Source: Rhinopithecus roxellana
Taxonomy: Eukaryota; Chordata; Mammalia; Primates; Cercopithecidae
Direction: 5' to 3'
Assembly (NCBI RefSeq): GCF_007565055.1
Contig: NC_044561.1
Location: 28,738,114-28,802,113, forward strand
Length of the DNA stretch: 64,000 nucleotides
The notes below the pieces were generated by a model. The model was not told the DNA's origin and searched no databases. It was given only the letters and a program-made list of their open reading frames with translations. The position numbers were made by a program, and so were the translations under genes. Shown here piece by piece: positions 23,836 through 35,882 of the stretch (the stretch's first letter is position 1; every line of letters starts with the position of its first letter).

Positions 23836-24025
23836 TGTCCCTTTCTCACTTGGATCTCCGTCTTCCTCTCATAAGGACCCTGTGCTTACCTTGGACACCA
23901 AGATCACCTAAGAGAATCTTGCCATCTTAAGATGCTTCATCACATTTGCAAAGTCCTTTTGCCATGAAAGGTGACATGTTTGCAGATCCTGAGGATTAGG
24001 GCACGAACATCTTGGGGACACCTGG
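23836..24025 (+). mobile_element. Ancient LINE-like repeat, right part
   Basis: 'ctcataaggaccctgtgctt', 'cacatttgcaaagtcctttt' and 'attagggcacgaacatcttg' continue the element begun at 23073. The Alu therefore inserted into it. Confidence 0.55.
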
Positions 24026-24190
24026 CTCTGCCACTGGCTGCCAGTGGGGCCTTGGGCAAGTCACTTCACAGCTCCGTGCCTCAGTTTCCCCATCTGTGAA
24101 GAGGGGATAATGATAGTCCTACCTCATTCGGTTGCTGAAAGGATGGCTAAGGTAACATCTGTGAGGTCCTGGGGTAGGGCCTGGCTCTTC
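24026..24190 (+). mobile_element. MIR SINE, well preserved
   Basis: 'ggccttgggcaagtcacttc', 'gcctcagtttccccatctgt' and 'gaggggataatgatagtcct' give the MIR core and 3' part on the plus strand. Confidence 0.75.
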
Positions 24191-25142
24191 ATCAGTGCTG
24201 GGTGGAGGTTTGTGTTTGGGTGGGCATGGGGATGAGCACTTCCAGGAAATGGCCCAAGGAGGAGGAGTCGGGGGAGGGGAGAGTGAAGTATCTGCAGAGA
24301 CAGGAAACCATCCCTGTGATGGGTGATACATTTTCTGAGACTTCCAAGAGGCTGGCTGTGCTGTCCATGGGCCTGGGGCAGGTTCCCAACACGCAGCCAG
24401 AGGGCTGCTCAACTCTGGTCCCTGAAAGGCAAATGTACAGTCCTGAAGGGAAGCCGGCCTGTGCCCTGGGGCTCACATGAGGCTCTTGGTGGGAGGGCAG
24501 CATGGCTGCCACCCACAGGGAGATGTCCTGCTCCACTGAGCCATGGCGTGGGTGGGAAGATGGAGGCCCAGAGGTCACGAGCTGGCCTGGGGCGCCACAT
24601 TTCCCTGGCTCCCGCCTCTGGCCTGCAGCTACTGCCACACACCTACTGCAAATGCCAGTGCTGTGGGCCGTTGCCATGTTTCTGGAGCCTCCCATGGCCT
24701 TGGCCCATGTAGCTGAGGGACTGACCACTTAGGCCAGTAGACAGGACAGCTGTCCACCTGTACATTACTCCTTCTCGAGCCCGGCGCTGCCTGCACCCAC
24801 ACTCAGAACACGCCTGGCACACCCTGGAGAGAGGGACAGGAGGGCAGGAAGGTGGCCTAAGCCAGCCGTGGCCACATGGCTGGCAAGGGGCTGCTTTTGC
24901 TTGGATTCCGCTGGTTGACAGAAAGAGGACTGGCGTGTCTGTCAGGGTTGTGTTCTCTCACGTCACTGGGAGGACCCTGCAGTCTCCCCTTGGAATCCCG
25001 GAAACCAGAGTGAGCATATCTGTCCGACTTTCAGCAGGAGTGTGTGTGCCACCCACAGATGGGAGTTGGGAGTTCCCCAAGGCCACAGCTCCACCTCCTC
25101 AAGTCTCTGGTGAAGCCTGCCTGCCACCTGGGGCCTGCCATA

Positions 25143-25570
25143 CCTGTGTGCACAAGGGAGTGTGCTTGTGTCTGCATGTGTGTGCACACACGTACATGTG
25201 AGCAGGCATGTGTGTATATATACGTACATGTGAGCAGGCATGTGTGTATATATACATACATGTGAGCAGGCGTGCGTGTACATACGTGTGAGCAGGCATG
25301 TGTGTGTACATACATACATGTGAGCAGGCATTGTGTGTACGTATGTGGCACTTGTGTTAGCACATGTGTATACACATGTACAAATATGCATATGTGCTTG
25401 CACACATCTGTGTACACGCATGCCTGTGTGTGCACGGATGAATGCACCCATGTGTGTTGCATGTATATGTGAGTAAGCACCTGTGCATGTCTCTGTGTAC
25501 GCATATAGGTGTGTGTGTGCTATTCGTGTGCACACATGTACATGTCTGTGTGTGTGTGTCTGTGTGAGTT
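25143..25570. repeat. TG-rich minisatellite with a 'tgtgagcaggc' unit
   Basis: A 430-bp alternating purine-pyrimidine stretch. Between 25197 and 25350 there are five units of about 26-32 bp, each starting 'tgtgagcaggc(a/g)t' and followed by TG/TA steps such as 'gtgtatatatacgtaca'. The rest is looser TGTG/CACA/TGCA sequence. It makes long but meaningless open frames on both strands. Confidence 0.88.
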
Positions 25571-26741
25571 TCTTGTTACTCCCTCGGACAATCAGGAGCA
25601 GTAGAGGTGGAGATAAAGCCAGAAGTGAGAGAAGCAGATGTCCCAGGCCTGGGGCCCATCCTACACCAACTCAGCACCAGGAAGGCCTTGAGACCTTGAG
25701 CTCCACAAAGCCAAGGTCGGCAGAGCCAAGGTCAGCAGAGCCAGGAGGCGTCCCAGGACAATGGCGCCAGCACCTTTGTCCTTCTCTGACAATTATTTCC
25801 CAACTTCTCCCCATGGAGGGCGTCTTGCTTGTGTCTTTTGGTTTCAAGCCCATTCTAAAAGCCAGCCGCATGCCTTGTGGAAGCTTCATTTTCCAGTTAG
25901 CTCCCCACGGACGCATGCAGGCCAGCGCTCCACGGAGCCTTCCCCGCCGGCCAGGCTCCATCACCCGGAGCTTGCCGCCCTTCCCCAGGGCTCTGAGGGG
26001 ACTTCTCTTCAAGGCTCGACAGGAATTTGAACGGCCGTCCATTTCCCTATCATTTGCTGCAACTGGGGAACAAAGATGATGATTGTAGCGGCTTGTGGGA
26101 AAGGGACACAAAGAATGTATTTTTTCTTCCCTTATCCGAGCGGGGTCACCAGGCCCATGGGCTGCCTGGGAATTCCGAAGCTGCAGGGAGGAGCTGGGGC
26201 AGGGGGCGGGATGGTCATCCCCGCAGTGCCTCCGGGTGTCCATCCTAGCCTGCATGGCCCATGCCTGGCCCATGTGCATGTGTGGGACACCCTTGGCCTC
26301 TCTTTCTCCCTTCCCGACACAAGCCTCCCTGATCTCCTTCTCCAGGCCCCTTGCTGGCTTCAGCCTCCTCCCGGCCTGCCACCCTCCCTGGGTGCTCTCC
26401 GAATCCCCGGGCACCAGTGTCTCCTATGCTGCCTCCAGCTGCCCCTTACCTCCCAAGTTGCCAACTGGGGTGCCTCCCAGGAGCCCCCAAACTGCCCTAA
26501 AGCCTGACCTCTCTCAGTGCTCCCCGTCTTGGCGTAGGGCATGGCCTGCCAGAAATCTGTGCATGGCCTAACAGCCCCTCGCCCTCCACACCTGTGACAA
26601 CCTCCTAGGAGTGGCTTCCTCAACACCTCACCACCCTCGACACTATCACTGTCACTTGTGCCCTGGCAGGCTGCCTGCTCCCAAAACAGCTCCCCACTGC
26701 ACTCCCCTGCCCCTCCCAGCCCTTCTCGCAAAGTGCCTCTG
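25571..26741. other. Unique intergenic DNA
   Basis: No repeats recognised. The 25770-26160 part has mixed composition and several non-repetitive stretches, including 'tgcaactggggaacaaagat'. No exon or RNA can be supported. Confidence 0.35.
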
Positions 26742-27050
26742 GGCTGGGCGCAGGGGCTCACACCTGTAACCCCAGCACTTTGGGAGGCCAAGGCAGGTGG
26801 ATCACTTGAGGTCAGGAGTTCAGACCATCCTGACCAACATGGCAAAACCCTGTCTCTACTAAAAATACAAAAATTAGCCAGGCGTAGTGGTGCATGCCTG
26901 TAATCTCAGCTACTTGTTAGGCTGAGGCAGGAGAATTTCTTGAACCCAGGAGGCAGAGGTTGCAGTGGATAGAGTTCATGCCATTGCATTCCAGCCGGAG
27001 TGATAGAGCGAGACTCTATCTTGAACAAAATTAAAAAATAAAAATAAAAA
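26742..27050 (+). mobile_element. AluS-like, full length
   Basis: Begins 'ggctgggcgcaggggctcac' and ends in an AAAAAT-type tail. Confidence 0.9.
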
Positions 27051-27724
27051 CACCTCTGACCCTGTCACTCTGCCTAAAACGTTCTGGAGCCTCCCTGTGG
27101 CCGCAGGATGAAGCCCCCAGCGTCACATGCCTCTGGCTCGTGGGGAATGCAAGGACACTGAACCTGCAGGGTTGGGCATGCCAGGAGCTGTAGTGCAGGT
27201 CCCCGGCCCCACCTCCGCTGAGGGTCCTGCACAGATGAGTGTCCTGGCTGCCCAGGCCTCCTGCGGGGGTTTTGGTGTTGTGCACTCATTGTTTTTGGCC
27301 CCTGTCATGGAATTCAAAGTTTTTCAGACATCACAGGCCACAGAATCTTAAGAGGACAGAAGAATGGCACGTTGAGGATTACCATTGCCTTCTGCAGGAG
27401 GAGGGAACTGCAGAGCTGGCCGGGGCTGGGCAGGGACCAGGTTTGTTCTGGGTGGGGGACGCAGAGGTGACCCCATCTCTGGCCCTGACCCCAGGATCAC
27501 CAGGCCAGTGGTGAGTGCTCTGGCTCATGGCCTGGGCAGTTGGGGTTGGGGGTCAGGAGGCCCCTCCCAGGCATGAGGCCCATTGCTTTCCAGGTGGAAG
27601 GGGTGGGGTGGGGAAGGCACTGTGGGGAGAAGGAGCACCAGGAATGTTCTAGCAGGGAGAAACACCTAGACCAGACTGGAGCAATGGCCGGTGTTCCATT
27701 CTCAGGTTTTGTAAGAACTTGCTC

Positions 27725-27862
27725 ATTTAATCTCCATCCTGGCCCTGTGGGATGGCACCAGTGATCCCCACTCTGAGGGTGAGAAAAATGAGGCAGAGGG
27801 GTTACAGATAAAACTGGTGGAGCCAGGATTTGAACCAGGGACTCAGCTCTGGAGGCTGGGCT
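27725..27862 (-). mobile_element. MIR SINE fragment
   Basis: Reverse MIR core: 'agaaaaatgaggcagagggg' then 'ggagccaggatttgaaccag'. Confidence 0.65.
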
Positions 27863-29088
27863 CCTAAGGGTCATGCAGTCCTGCCTCTGGGACTTGGGGG
27901 GTTCGGGGGGTCAAGGGTGAGGCGGGACAACCACAGGGTGCCAGGGCCGGCTTCACACTGCACTGCAGGGCTGGGGAGGTACAAGTGACTGGGAGACAGG
28001 TGTCTGGGAGGGGAGGGCAGTGACCGAGAGAGAGTGAGGAGCCCAGGATAGCTTGAGCCCCAAGTGAGAACTGGGGCCTTTGCCCTGGAAGGAGGACAGA
28101 CAGGGAGGTCTGGGGTGAAGAGGCCAGTAGGGCCCCGTGGGAGGGCCAGGGAGGGAGCTGAGTGCTGCCTGGGGCTCTGTGAGTTCCCAACCAGCCAATG
28201 CTCCCCTGTAGCCCTCTTTGGAGCTGTGGGCTGGCACTTCAGGGGCCAATGGGACCTGTGACCCAGTGCCAGGCTGGAAAGGGCCTGCTGAGTGGACCGA
28301 GGTGGCTGCAGGCTGCATCATCTATGGGGCAGGAGGCCTTCAAAGGTGGTCCAAAGCCATCCCTTCCCTGGGGGTCAGGCACTCAGGCCCTTAGGCTGTG
28401 CCCAGTCACCCTGCCAGAGCCAGAGGCCCCCCAGCATGCCAGCCATCTGCCCCTGTAACCAGCATACCCAAAGAGCTGAGGATGCCACGGACTCCTGCTA
28501 GGATGTCACAGAGCTCACATTTCCTTCCCATGAGTCCACAGCCCTTCGGAGCCCAGCCCTGGCAGCTGAAAACTGCAGGTTCATGGCCCCAGGCCTGGAA
28601 GCTGTGGCCTGAACAGAGGAGAGGGCTCAGTGCAAGGGTCAGGAGGCTCAGCTTCCAGCCCTGGCCGACACTGACCATGGCATGACCTTGGCCTGGCCTT
28701 TGGACTCTCAGGGCCACGTCACACAGGAGTGAGGAGGCCCTTTGGCCTAGTGGCTTTAGGGGATGGCTGTGCCCATGATAATACAGCCACCCAGCCCCCT
28801 GTTGCTCCCTGGCCCTCAGTGGCCCCCGACCCAGCTGGACCCCACTATGCCCTCTGCCTCAGAGCACCAGCCAGCACTTGGGTAAATGCCTCCACTGCAG
28901 GGCCAGGTCAATGGTGTGCAGCCCAGGGTGGCTGTGTCACCTCAGGACTGTGCAAGACCAAGCTCCTCCACCCGGTCACCTCTTCCCCCTGTGCCCAGGG
29001 ACCTTCCAGCTGCTGTCAGGTGGGTGGCTACCACCATGGCACTAGCCAGCACAGGCCAGCTACACAGACAGCATTAATTACAAGATGA
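27863..29088. other. GC-rich unique intergenic DNA
   Basis: No repeat, exon or RNA recognised. Several open frames of about 100 codons exist on both strands without protein-like content. Confidence 0.35.
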
Positions 29089-29402
29089 GGCTGGGCATAG
29101 TGGCTCACGCCCGTAATCCTAGCACTTTGGGAGGCTGAGACAGGTGGATCACTTGAGGTCAGGAGTTCAAGACCAGCCTAGCCAACATGGCAAAACCCCA
29201 TTTCTACCAAAAAGACAAAAGCTTAGCTGAGTTTAGTGGCACATGCCTGTAATCCCAGCTTCGTGGGAGGCTGAGGCAGGAGAATCGTTTGAACCCGGGA
29301 GGCAAAGCTTGCAGTGAGCCGAGATCACCCCACTGCACTCCAACCTGGGCAACAGAGTGAGACTCCGTCTCAAAACAAACAAACAACAACAAAAAAACAA
29401 CT
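29089..29402 (+). mobile_element. AluS-like, full length
   Basis: Begins 'ggctgggcatagtggctcac'; the tail is AAACAAAC/AACAAC. Confidence 0.91.
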
Positions 29403-29891
29403 ACAAGATGAGTGTCTGTGTTGGGTCTGGCTGGCCATCAGCAGATCAGGAGCCTAAGTCCACTCTGTCGGGTGGAGAGTGCCAGGTCCCTGCACACCGC
29501 TTCACGGGTGACCTGATGGCTGAGAGCAGCCAGTGCTGAGGCCATGCAAATTTCAGCGTCCAGTGTGGGGCTGCAGACCCCAGCGCCCTGGGTCTGAATC
29601 CTGCTGCTGGTCCTGAGATATGGGAGCCACAAGTACCCAGGTGTGGGTGCTGATGGCTCTCGGGAAACCTGGAGGTGATGAGGTTGCTCCTGGCCCAGTC
29701 ACCCTGACCACCCACACTCTTAGCTCCTGCCACTGCTGCCCCAGTCTGGGACCTGTCTCCACCCGGTCCCCCAACCCACGCTCCTGTAGGCGAGGTGCTT
29801 CTGGAAGCCTGCCCCCAACCACACCTCGTCTTCCCCTCCTGTGCTTCTCCCTGAACTAAGGGTCTCGTTTGTGCTGCTCGCTGCTGATCCC

Positions 29892-29921
29892 AGGGTCCTG
29901 CACTGAAGGTCCTGCACTGAA
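29892..29921. repeat. 15-bp direct tandem duplication
   Basis: 'ggtcctgcactgaa' type unit present twice in a row. A minor local duplication. Confidence 0.7.
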
Positions 29922-30069
29922 ATAGGCCTGCGGGTCTCAGGAGGTGTCACACAGATATGGCGGGCGTGTTCTGGACAACCTCGGTGACCTCTGTGGCCAG
30001 CTCAGCATCTTCATTCTGTCCCCTCCCCTCATGTGCACAGGGCCCAAGTCTCTTCCCAGCCTCTGCTGC

Positions 30070-30300
30070 CTCCCTCCCCTCTGCCCGCCTGGAACACTTT
30101 CCCTCCTTCCATGGCCCACACTGAACACAGGGCTCCCTCTCTGAACCCCACATCCACCAATGCCCCCTGCCGGACCCACCCACTTCCCTCCACCTCAGCC
30201 TTCACACATACTGTTCTCTGTGCCCAAAACACCCTTCCTGCCCTTGCTTCCTGGGACCCAACTTGCAGGGAGGGGCTTCCCTGGGGCCTAGCAGGAGTGA
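30070..30300 (+). mobile_element. L2-like LINE fragment
   Basis: 'ctggaacactttccctcctt' and 'ttctctgtgcccaaaacacc' are typical of old LINE2 3' regions. Diverged. Confidence 0.4.
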
Positions 30301-30777
30301 CCCCTGCCCTGCACCCTTAGGGTGGCATCAGCTCTGGCACCTCCCAGGAGCGGACGCTCTCACTGCTCTTATGGCTCTTTGCTTAGATGTGGGCTAGGAG
30401 CGGGGCACAGTCTGAGCCAGGCCCATTCCCGGTGTGAATCCCTGTGTGGGGGCTGACAGCAGATTGAGCCCGGGAGGGCAGAGGGACTGGGCGTGGGAAT
30501 GGGGGCCAGAGGCCCGGCAGCACCAGCCCCAGATCTGGGCTCTGGCAGAGGCAGGGGGCCACTGAGTCCACACCCCTCATCCATCACTGGAGAGAGAGTT
30601 CAGGGCCGTGGGGAGTAGCCCCTCCCTCATGTCCCATCTCCACCGGCTGCCCCTCCACACTGCAGGGCACCTGCCTGGGGAAGCCCCCACCTACCACCCT
30701 GTCCTCTCTGCCCCAACCCTTGTGACCCCAATCCAGAATCTACACCCAATCAGAAGGAACTTTGAAACACTCCTCTG

Positions 30778-31100
30778 GGCCAGGCGTGGGGCTCACACCT
30801 GTCATCCCAGCACTTCGGGAGGCCCAGGTGGGTGGAGCACTTGAAGCCAGGAGTTCAAGACCAGCCTGGCCAATATGGTAAAACCCCGTCTCTACTAAAA
30901 ATAACAAAAAAATTAGCCGAAAAAAATTAGCCGGGCGTGGTGGTGCACGCCTGTAGTTCCAGCTACTTGGGAGGCTGAGGCAGGAGAATCGCTTGAACCT
31001 GGGAGGCAGAGGTTGCAGTGAGCTGAGATTGTGCCACTGCACTCCAGCCTGGGTGACAAGAGTGAGACTCCTTCTCAAAAAAGCAACAACAACAACAACA
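30778..31100 (+). mobile_element. AluS-like with a small internal duplication
   Basis: Begins 'ggccaggcgtggggctcaca'. 'aaaattagccg' is repeated in the A-rich centre (about 30908-30934). The tail is (CAA)n. Confidence 0.9.
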
Positions 31101-31674
31101 ACCATAACCACACTCCTCTCATCTCATCACTCACCTGCTAAAGCCTTCAATGACTTCCCGTGGCCCTCAGGGACCCACGGGTGCCCAAGGCCCTTGGTGG
31201 CCTGCCCACCCTCCCCTGAGCCCCAGGCCCCGTCCCTGGCAGGGGCTTCCTCACCTGTGCATGTTGTGCACACTTTTCCTCACCCCACAGCCCTGCTTTA
31301 TCTCTGCTCTTTGCCTTCAGGACTCAGGTTAGTGGTCAGGAAACAGTCCGTGATTCTCAGGCTGATGAGGGCATGCCTCCCATGGCCCATGCATGCTCCC
31401 TGTGGGTGCCTTCACCCACACAGAATGGATTTTGGTGCCAGCCTCCCGATAAGGCTGGACATTCCTGATTCATGCCAGGGAGGCAAACCTCACTACGGGA
31501 GTTGGGGCTGCGGGTCCAGGCCGGATGCTTAGAGTCCACGGATGTGCTCCTGCTGCTCCTCCCCTCAGCCTTGGTTTCCCCGTCTGTGAAATGGGGAGCA
31601 GTTCCACAGCACAGGGGCAGTGGGGTGTGCTGGGGACAGTGTGGCTGTGGCTCCGTCCAGCGGTTGCCTGCAAC

Positions 31675-31775
31675 ACCAACTCTGTCACTCACCACCACGT
31701 GACCTCGGGTTGACTTCCTCCATCCTCTGTTTCCTGGCTGTGAAATGGGGATGACTGCAGGGGCCAGAACTTGGG
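31675..31775 (+). mobile_element. MIR SINE fragment
   Basis: 'aactctgtcactcaccacca' and 'tggctgtgaaatggggatga' match MIR in sense orientation. Confidence 0.55.
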
Positions 31776-33629
31776 ACTCCGCGGATGATGCGGATGATGT
31801 GCAGCATGCACCGTCAGAGTCCGGCTCGCGGGAACAGCCCAGGCACCAGAGCAGTCAGGGAGCTCCCAGCCCAGGTGGGAGGCTGGCACTGGGAGGGTCC
31901 CAGGGGAAGGAGGGCCCGCATGAGGACACGGCGGGCATGCTGCTGGCCCTTCCCTGACTGCCCACCCTTGGGAAGGTCGTTGGCCTCCTGAGCAGTCCGC
32001 CCCTCTGAGGCCTCGCAGCATGGCCAGGCCTCACTGTGTTCCCAGGCCCCGGGTCATGGCCTGGCAGCCCAGCTGTTCCTGGGAGCTGGCCCTGGCTGAA
32101 CGCGGCACTCAGCCAAGCCGTATTTCTGCATTTAGCACTGGAATTACGGTCCCGTAAAGCAGAGAGGCCACTTCCTCTTCCTCCTCCTCCTCCTGCAGCA
32201 AGAGAAGCACCAAGACCACCCCTCTGCAGCTGCAGGTCACCTCAGGTAGCTGGTCGCCAGCCCCTGCCCAGGCTGAGAGCCCCTCCAGCGACACAGGCTC
32301 TGGGGCAAGACACTGGGGGCCACCACAGGCTTGGGGTGCACGAGTGAGCATCAGGGATGAAAGCAGCCGTGTGGAACCTGAGGCCATGCTGACCTGGACT
32401 GGGCACTTCACTCTCTGTGCCTCAGTTTCCCCATCTCCTTCCCCTCGCTACTATTTTGTTTACCAAAGGCCAGGTGGGCCCAGCACCACACCAAGCCCTG
32501 GCCTTGGCCCTGTCCATAGGGCTCCATCTGATTCAACTGATTCCAGGAGAGGCCCATCCTGGCTGTGGAGACACAGGGCTGCGGTGCCAGGAGAAGTGGA
32601 GGGAGTGATTTAGGTGATCTGGGGCCAGGGAACCAGAGGAGGGGCACCTGGGGCCTGTCCCCCATCAGCTGCGGTGTTGAAGCTTTATCAAGCCCCAGCC
32701 CCACCCTTCACTGTGTGGCTACTAACTCCAGCAGAGGCCCAGAGACAGTGGGGGCCTTGCCTGAGGACGCACGGCCTAGCTGGGGGCGTGCCCACCAGGC
32801 CTGGCCGCAACTCCTAGCCCACTTCTCTGCCTGCCACCAGGCTCCCGCTATGCCAGCCAGCAGCCACCCTGCCCACTGCTGATGAGGCAATCTCACCCCT
32901 GGGCCACCTGCCCCTCACTGAGGCATGGGTCGTTCCAGCTGGAAGAGCCGGTGGTTTCCCTGCCCTTGGGGTCCCAGCTCCCATCAGCTGCCAGGGCCTC
33001 CTGCCCACAGCCATTCCCACACCCAGGCCCCTCCCTGCTGCTGTCTGCCCCTGATCCCCCCGAGACTCCCTTAAGGATGTCTCCCCAAGGCTCTAGGAGG
33101 TTGGAGACTTGACCAGGGTCACCCAGCTGTCACCGTGCTGGGCACAACAGACAACAGTGTTTACTGCCCCCCACTCCTATGGCTGGCCCAAGGGCAGAGG
33201 GGAGCAGGGAAGGCCCCTATCCCTGAGGGACACCACAGTGTGACCTGGACTCACGTCTCTGCGTCTTGTATTCTCACCTAGAGCACAGGGATGGGACACT
33301 GGACCTCGGCCTCTCCTGGGATGAGATGACAGCACGGGAGACGCCTGGAGACGCCTCCTGACACCTGGCAAGTGCCGGACCACCGGGGCTTCCTCTTTGC
33401 TCCTGTCTCTCGCCATCTAATCTGCTAGGTGTGACCTCGGGCCACACGACCTTCTGCAGCCGGGCATGGGGCAGTACCCTCTGCTCTGCCGGCGGCCCTG
33501 GTGGGGATACCCTGTGTGCAGTGGCTGGCACCACGGTGGGGGCAGTGGGAGCAGAGGGTGGTGCAAACAGGACGGGGATGGGCAGGGCCTCCTGGTCTGG
33601 CCTGTGGCCAGCCTCACCCACCCACGGAA
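31776..33629. other. GC-rich unique intergenic DNA
   Basis: No Alu and no recognisable exon. A short (CTC)n run occurs near 32175-32196. MIR-derived 'cctcagtttccccatctcc' lies at about 32421. Confidence 0.35.
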
Positions 33630-33725
33630 GGGGTGGAATTATTACCTGTTTTACATATGGGGACACTGAGGCTGGGAGAGGCAGAGGATAGTGGAGCCCA
33701 GGGTGAAGTGGAAGTGAGCACAGAG
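33630..33725 (-). mobile_element. MIR SINE fragment
   Basis: 'attattacctgttttacata' then 'gggacactgaggctgggaga', the reverse MIR 3' part. Confidence 0.6.
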
Positions 33726-33984
33726 GGAGGTGGGGTGAGACCCCAGTCCGCCAGAATTCCTGCAACCCCACTGGAGGGTTGAGGGGCCAGCCTCCTGCAC
33801 ACCCCTCCACCCACAGCCCACAGCCTTCCCCAGCACCGTGCCCACCGGGGGATGTTGCTGCTGGAGCCGGAGATGCCCCCCACAGTGGTGGCGGTGGCCA
33901 GGCCAGTGTTGGAAACGCTGTGCACCCACCCCACCACCTCCATGCTCTTGACCGGAGGGCCGCTCAGCCTAGGGGCCAGTGTAG

Positions 33985-34145
33985 GCGGGGCCCGGCCTCC
34001 CTGACACTGATTCTCCAGCGGGGGGCGGTGTCCACATGGCCGCCCCTTCCCAGACCCACGCGTTTCATTGGGCGCCAGGCGCCACCTGGTGGTCAAGCCA
34101 GAAGCCGCCGCTACCGGAGCCGCGTGGAAAGCATCCCCAAACCCT
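33985..34145. promoter_or_regulatory. CpG-rich patch containing a consensus CTCF motif
   Basis: A small island of CpG in an otherwise CpG-poor stretch ('cacgcgtttcattgggcgcc', 'gccgccgctaccggagccgcg'). The 14-mer on the minus strand at 34079-34092, CCACCAGGTGGCGC, fits the CTCF core CCASYAGRKGGCRS at every position. It stands between the let-7 host's 3' end (about 5.2 kb to its right) and the PPARA promoter (about 26 kb to its left). Binding is inferred from the motif alone. Confidence 0.55.
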
Positions 34146-35729
34146 CAATGTCCTCTTCCTGTGAGCTTGGGGAAACTGAGGCTGGGGAGGGATCGGATCT
34201 CCCCAGGTCCCTCATAGAGGCAGGGCCTGGACTAGGGACAGAGGTCAGGGCTCCTGATGCCTGTCCAACGCCTGCAGCTGGGCTTAAGTGGCTTAGGGGA
34301 TGTAGGGGCCTGGCCATGCAAGGATGGAGGACAGAGCCCAGAGCCTGAGGTCCAGTGCACTTGCCCTGGCCATGCCAAGGCCTGGGAGCCATGAACACTG
34401 GCAGGTCCCACCTGCTTCCCCAGCACGGGTCCCAGGGCCCACGTGCGGCAGCATCTTTGTAGGAGACACTGGCCTCACTCTTGATAGCAAGGAAATGGGA
34501 TCAGGTCTGGGGTTCACACCTAGGAGCCAGACCCTGCCCAGGCCCAAGGTCCACCTCGCTGGGGAGAGGGGGAGCCCACAATGGCCCAGAGCTTTGCCTA
34601 GAGCGGCAGCACCAACAACCACGTGTCAGTGCCTGTCCTCAGAGGTCCCAGCCCTGAGCCAGCCTCACGGAGCAGCTCAGAGCACTGCCCAGCTCTGAGT
34701 CCTGTCTGGGGCCTGGCTGCTGTTCCCTTTGCTGCTCCGGAGCCCGCTGAGTCCCATGGGGGCAGGGTGTGAGGTGCGCTTTCTGACTCTGCGGCCCCAG
34801 GCGACAGGGTAAGAAAGCCAGGCCTCTCTTTGGAAGCCCCTAGCGCAGGGTGGGCAGGGAGGGTGGGGGTACCGGCAGCTACTGAGTCTGGTGTCACGGG
34901 GTGGGTCTAGGTGGCTCCCCTGCTAGCAAAGGCCTGGCCTCCAGCCCTCAAGTTCAGTCCCTGGGGCACCTCACACATGACAGGTCCTAAATCTCACCTG
35001 CCCAGACCTGTCCCCAGCCTGACTCCTCTGTCCCAGTGGCCATCCACCCACCCACCCACCTGGAGAGACCTGGGCCTCCCCGCCACCCCCGTCTCTGCCC
35101 CAGCTGGTCCCCAGGTCCCAGCTATGTCACCCTTCAACAGCCTCTCAAATCTGACACCTCCAACACTCCCTGGTCATTACTGTCGTCTCAACATATCCTT
35201 TGGTCTGAGTCCAGGCAGCCACCCTCTCAGAGCTCTACACCCCCACAACTCCTCTCTCTTCATGGTGGCCAATGCAGGGTTGCCAGCCCGGGCTGCGCTC
35301 AAGTCCTGTGTTGGCCTCTGCACTGTGGGACAGCCACTGGGTCTGACTTAAAAAGCCAGAGCTGGTACAGTCCGGCTAGCCCAGGAAACTGTGGGTAAAC
35401 CAAGTCACATGGACTTGTTTCCTCCCTGCAGGCCTTGTCAGAGCCTTCAATAGGTTCACCACAGCATGGATCCAAGAGAGGGCATTGTCAGCAGCAACTG
35501 TGGGGCATTTGTCCAGGGAACGTGCCATCCAAGAGTATTTCCCAGGCTCCTGAGAGGGACAGCCAGCCAGCTACCTCCTCAGCCTGGGTCCCCAGGGTCC
35601 CCCAGGGGCTGCCCCCTGCTGCTGGCCTGCCCTGCAGCCCCCTCTGCCACTTGCCCCCATGGTGCTAGGTTCCACCCTATTCCACTTGACTGAGTCCTCA
35701 CTCTAACCTGTTTGTTCATTCAGTGGGCC
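34146..35729. other. Unique intergenic DNA
   Basis: MIR-like 'cttggggaaactgaggctgg' near 34167 and an old LINE-like stretch near 35110-35270. Nothing else recognised. Confidence 0.35.
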
Positions 35730-35882
35730 TTTTTTTTTTTTTTTTTTGAGATGGCATCTCACTCTGTCACCAGGCTGGCTGGAGTGCAGTGGCGTGATCT
35801 CACCTCACTGCAACCTCCACCTCCTGGGCTCAAGTGATTATCTTGCCTCAGCCTCCTGAGTAGCTGGTATTACAGGCGCCCG
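35730..35882 (-). mobile_element. Truncated Alu, reverse orientation
   Basis: Poly(T), 'gagatggcatctcactctgt' to 'gtattacaggcgcccgg', then it stops. Only about half an element (the right monomer) is present, either 5'-truncated or cut by deletion. Confidence 0.88.

Noticed and set aside
24963..25535. Cys/His/Thr-rich 190-codon frame that superficially resembles a metal-binding protein
   Set aside because: It is the translation of the TG/CA-rich minisatellite; the repeated residues follow the DNA repeat.
25671..26414. Minus-strand open frame of 247 codons
   Set aside because: No recognisable domain and overlaps equally long frames on the other strand.
35611..35625. Second CTCF-like string 'gccccctgctgctgg'
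   Set aside because: One or more mismatches at core positions depending on register and no CpG-rich context; too weak to call.
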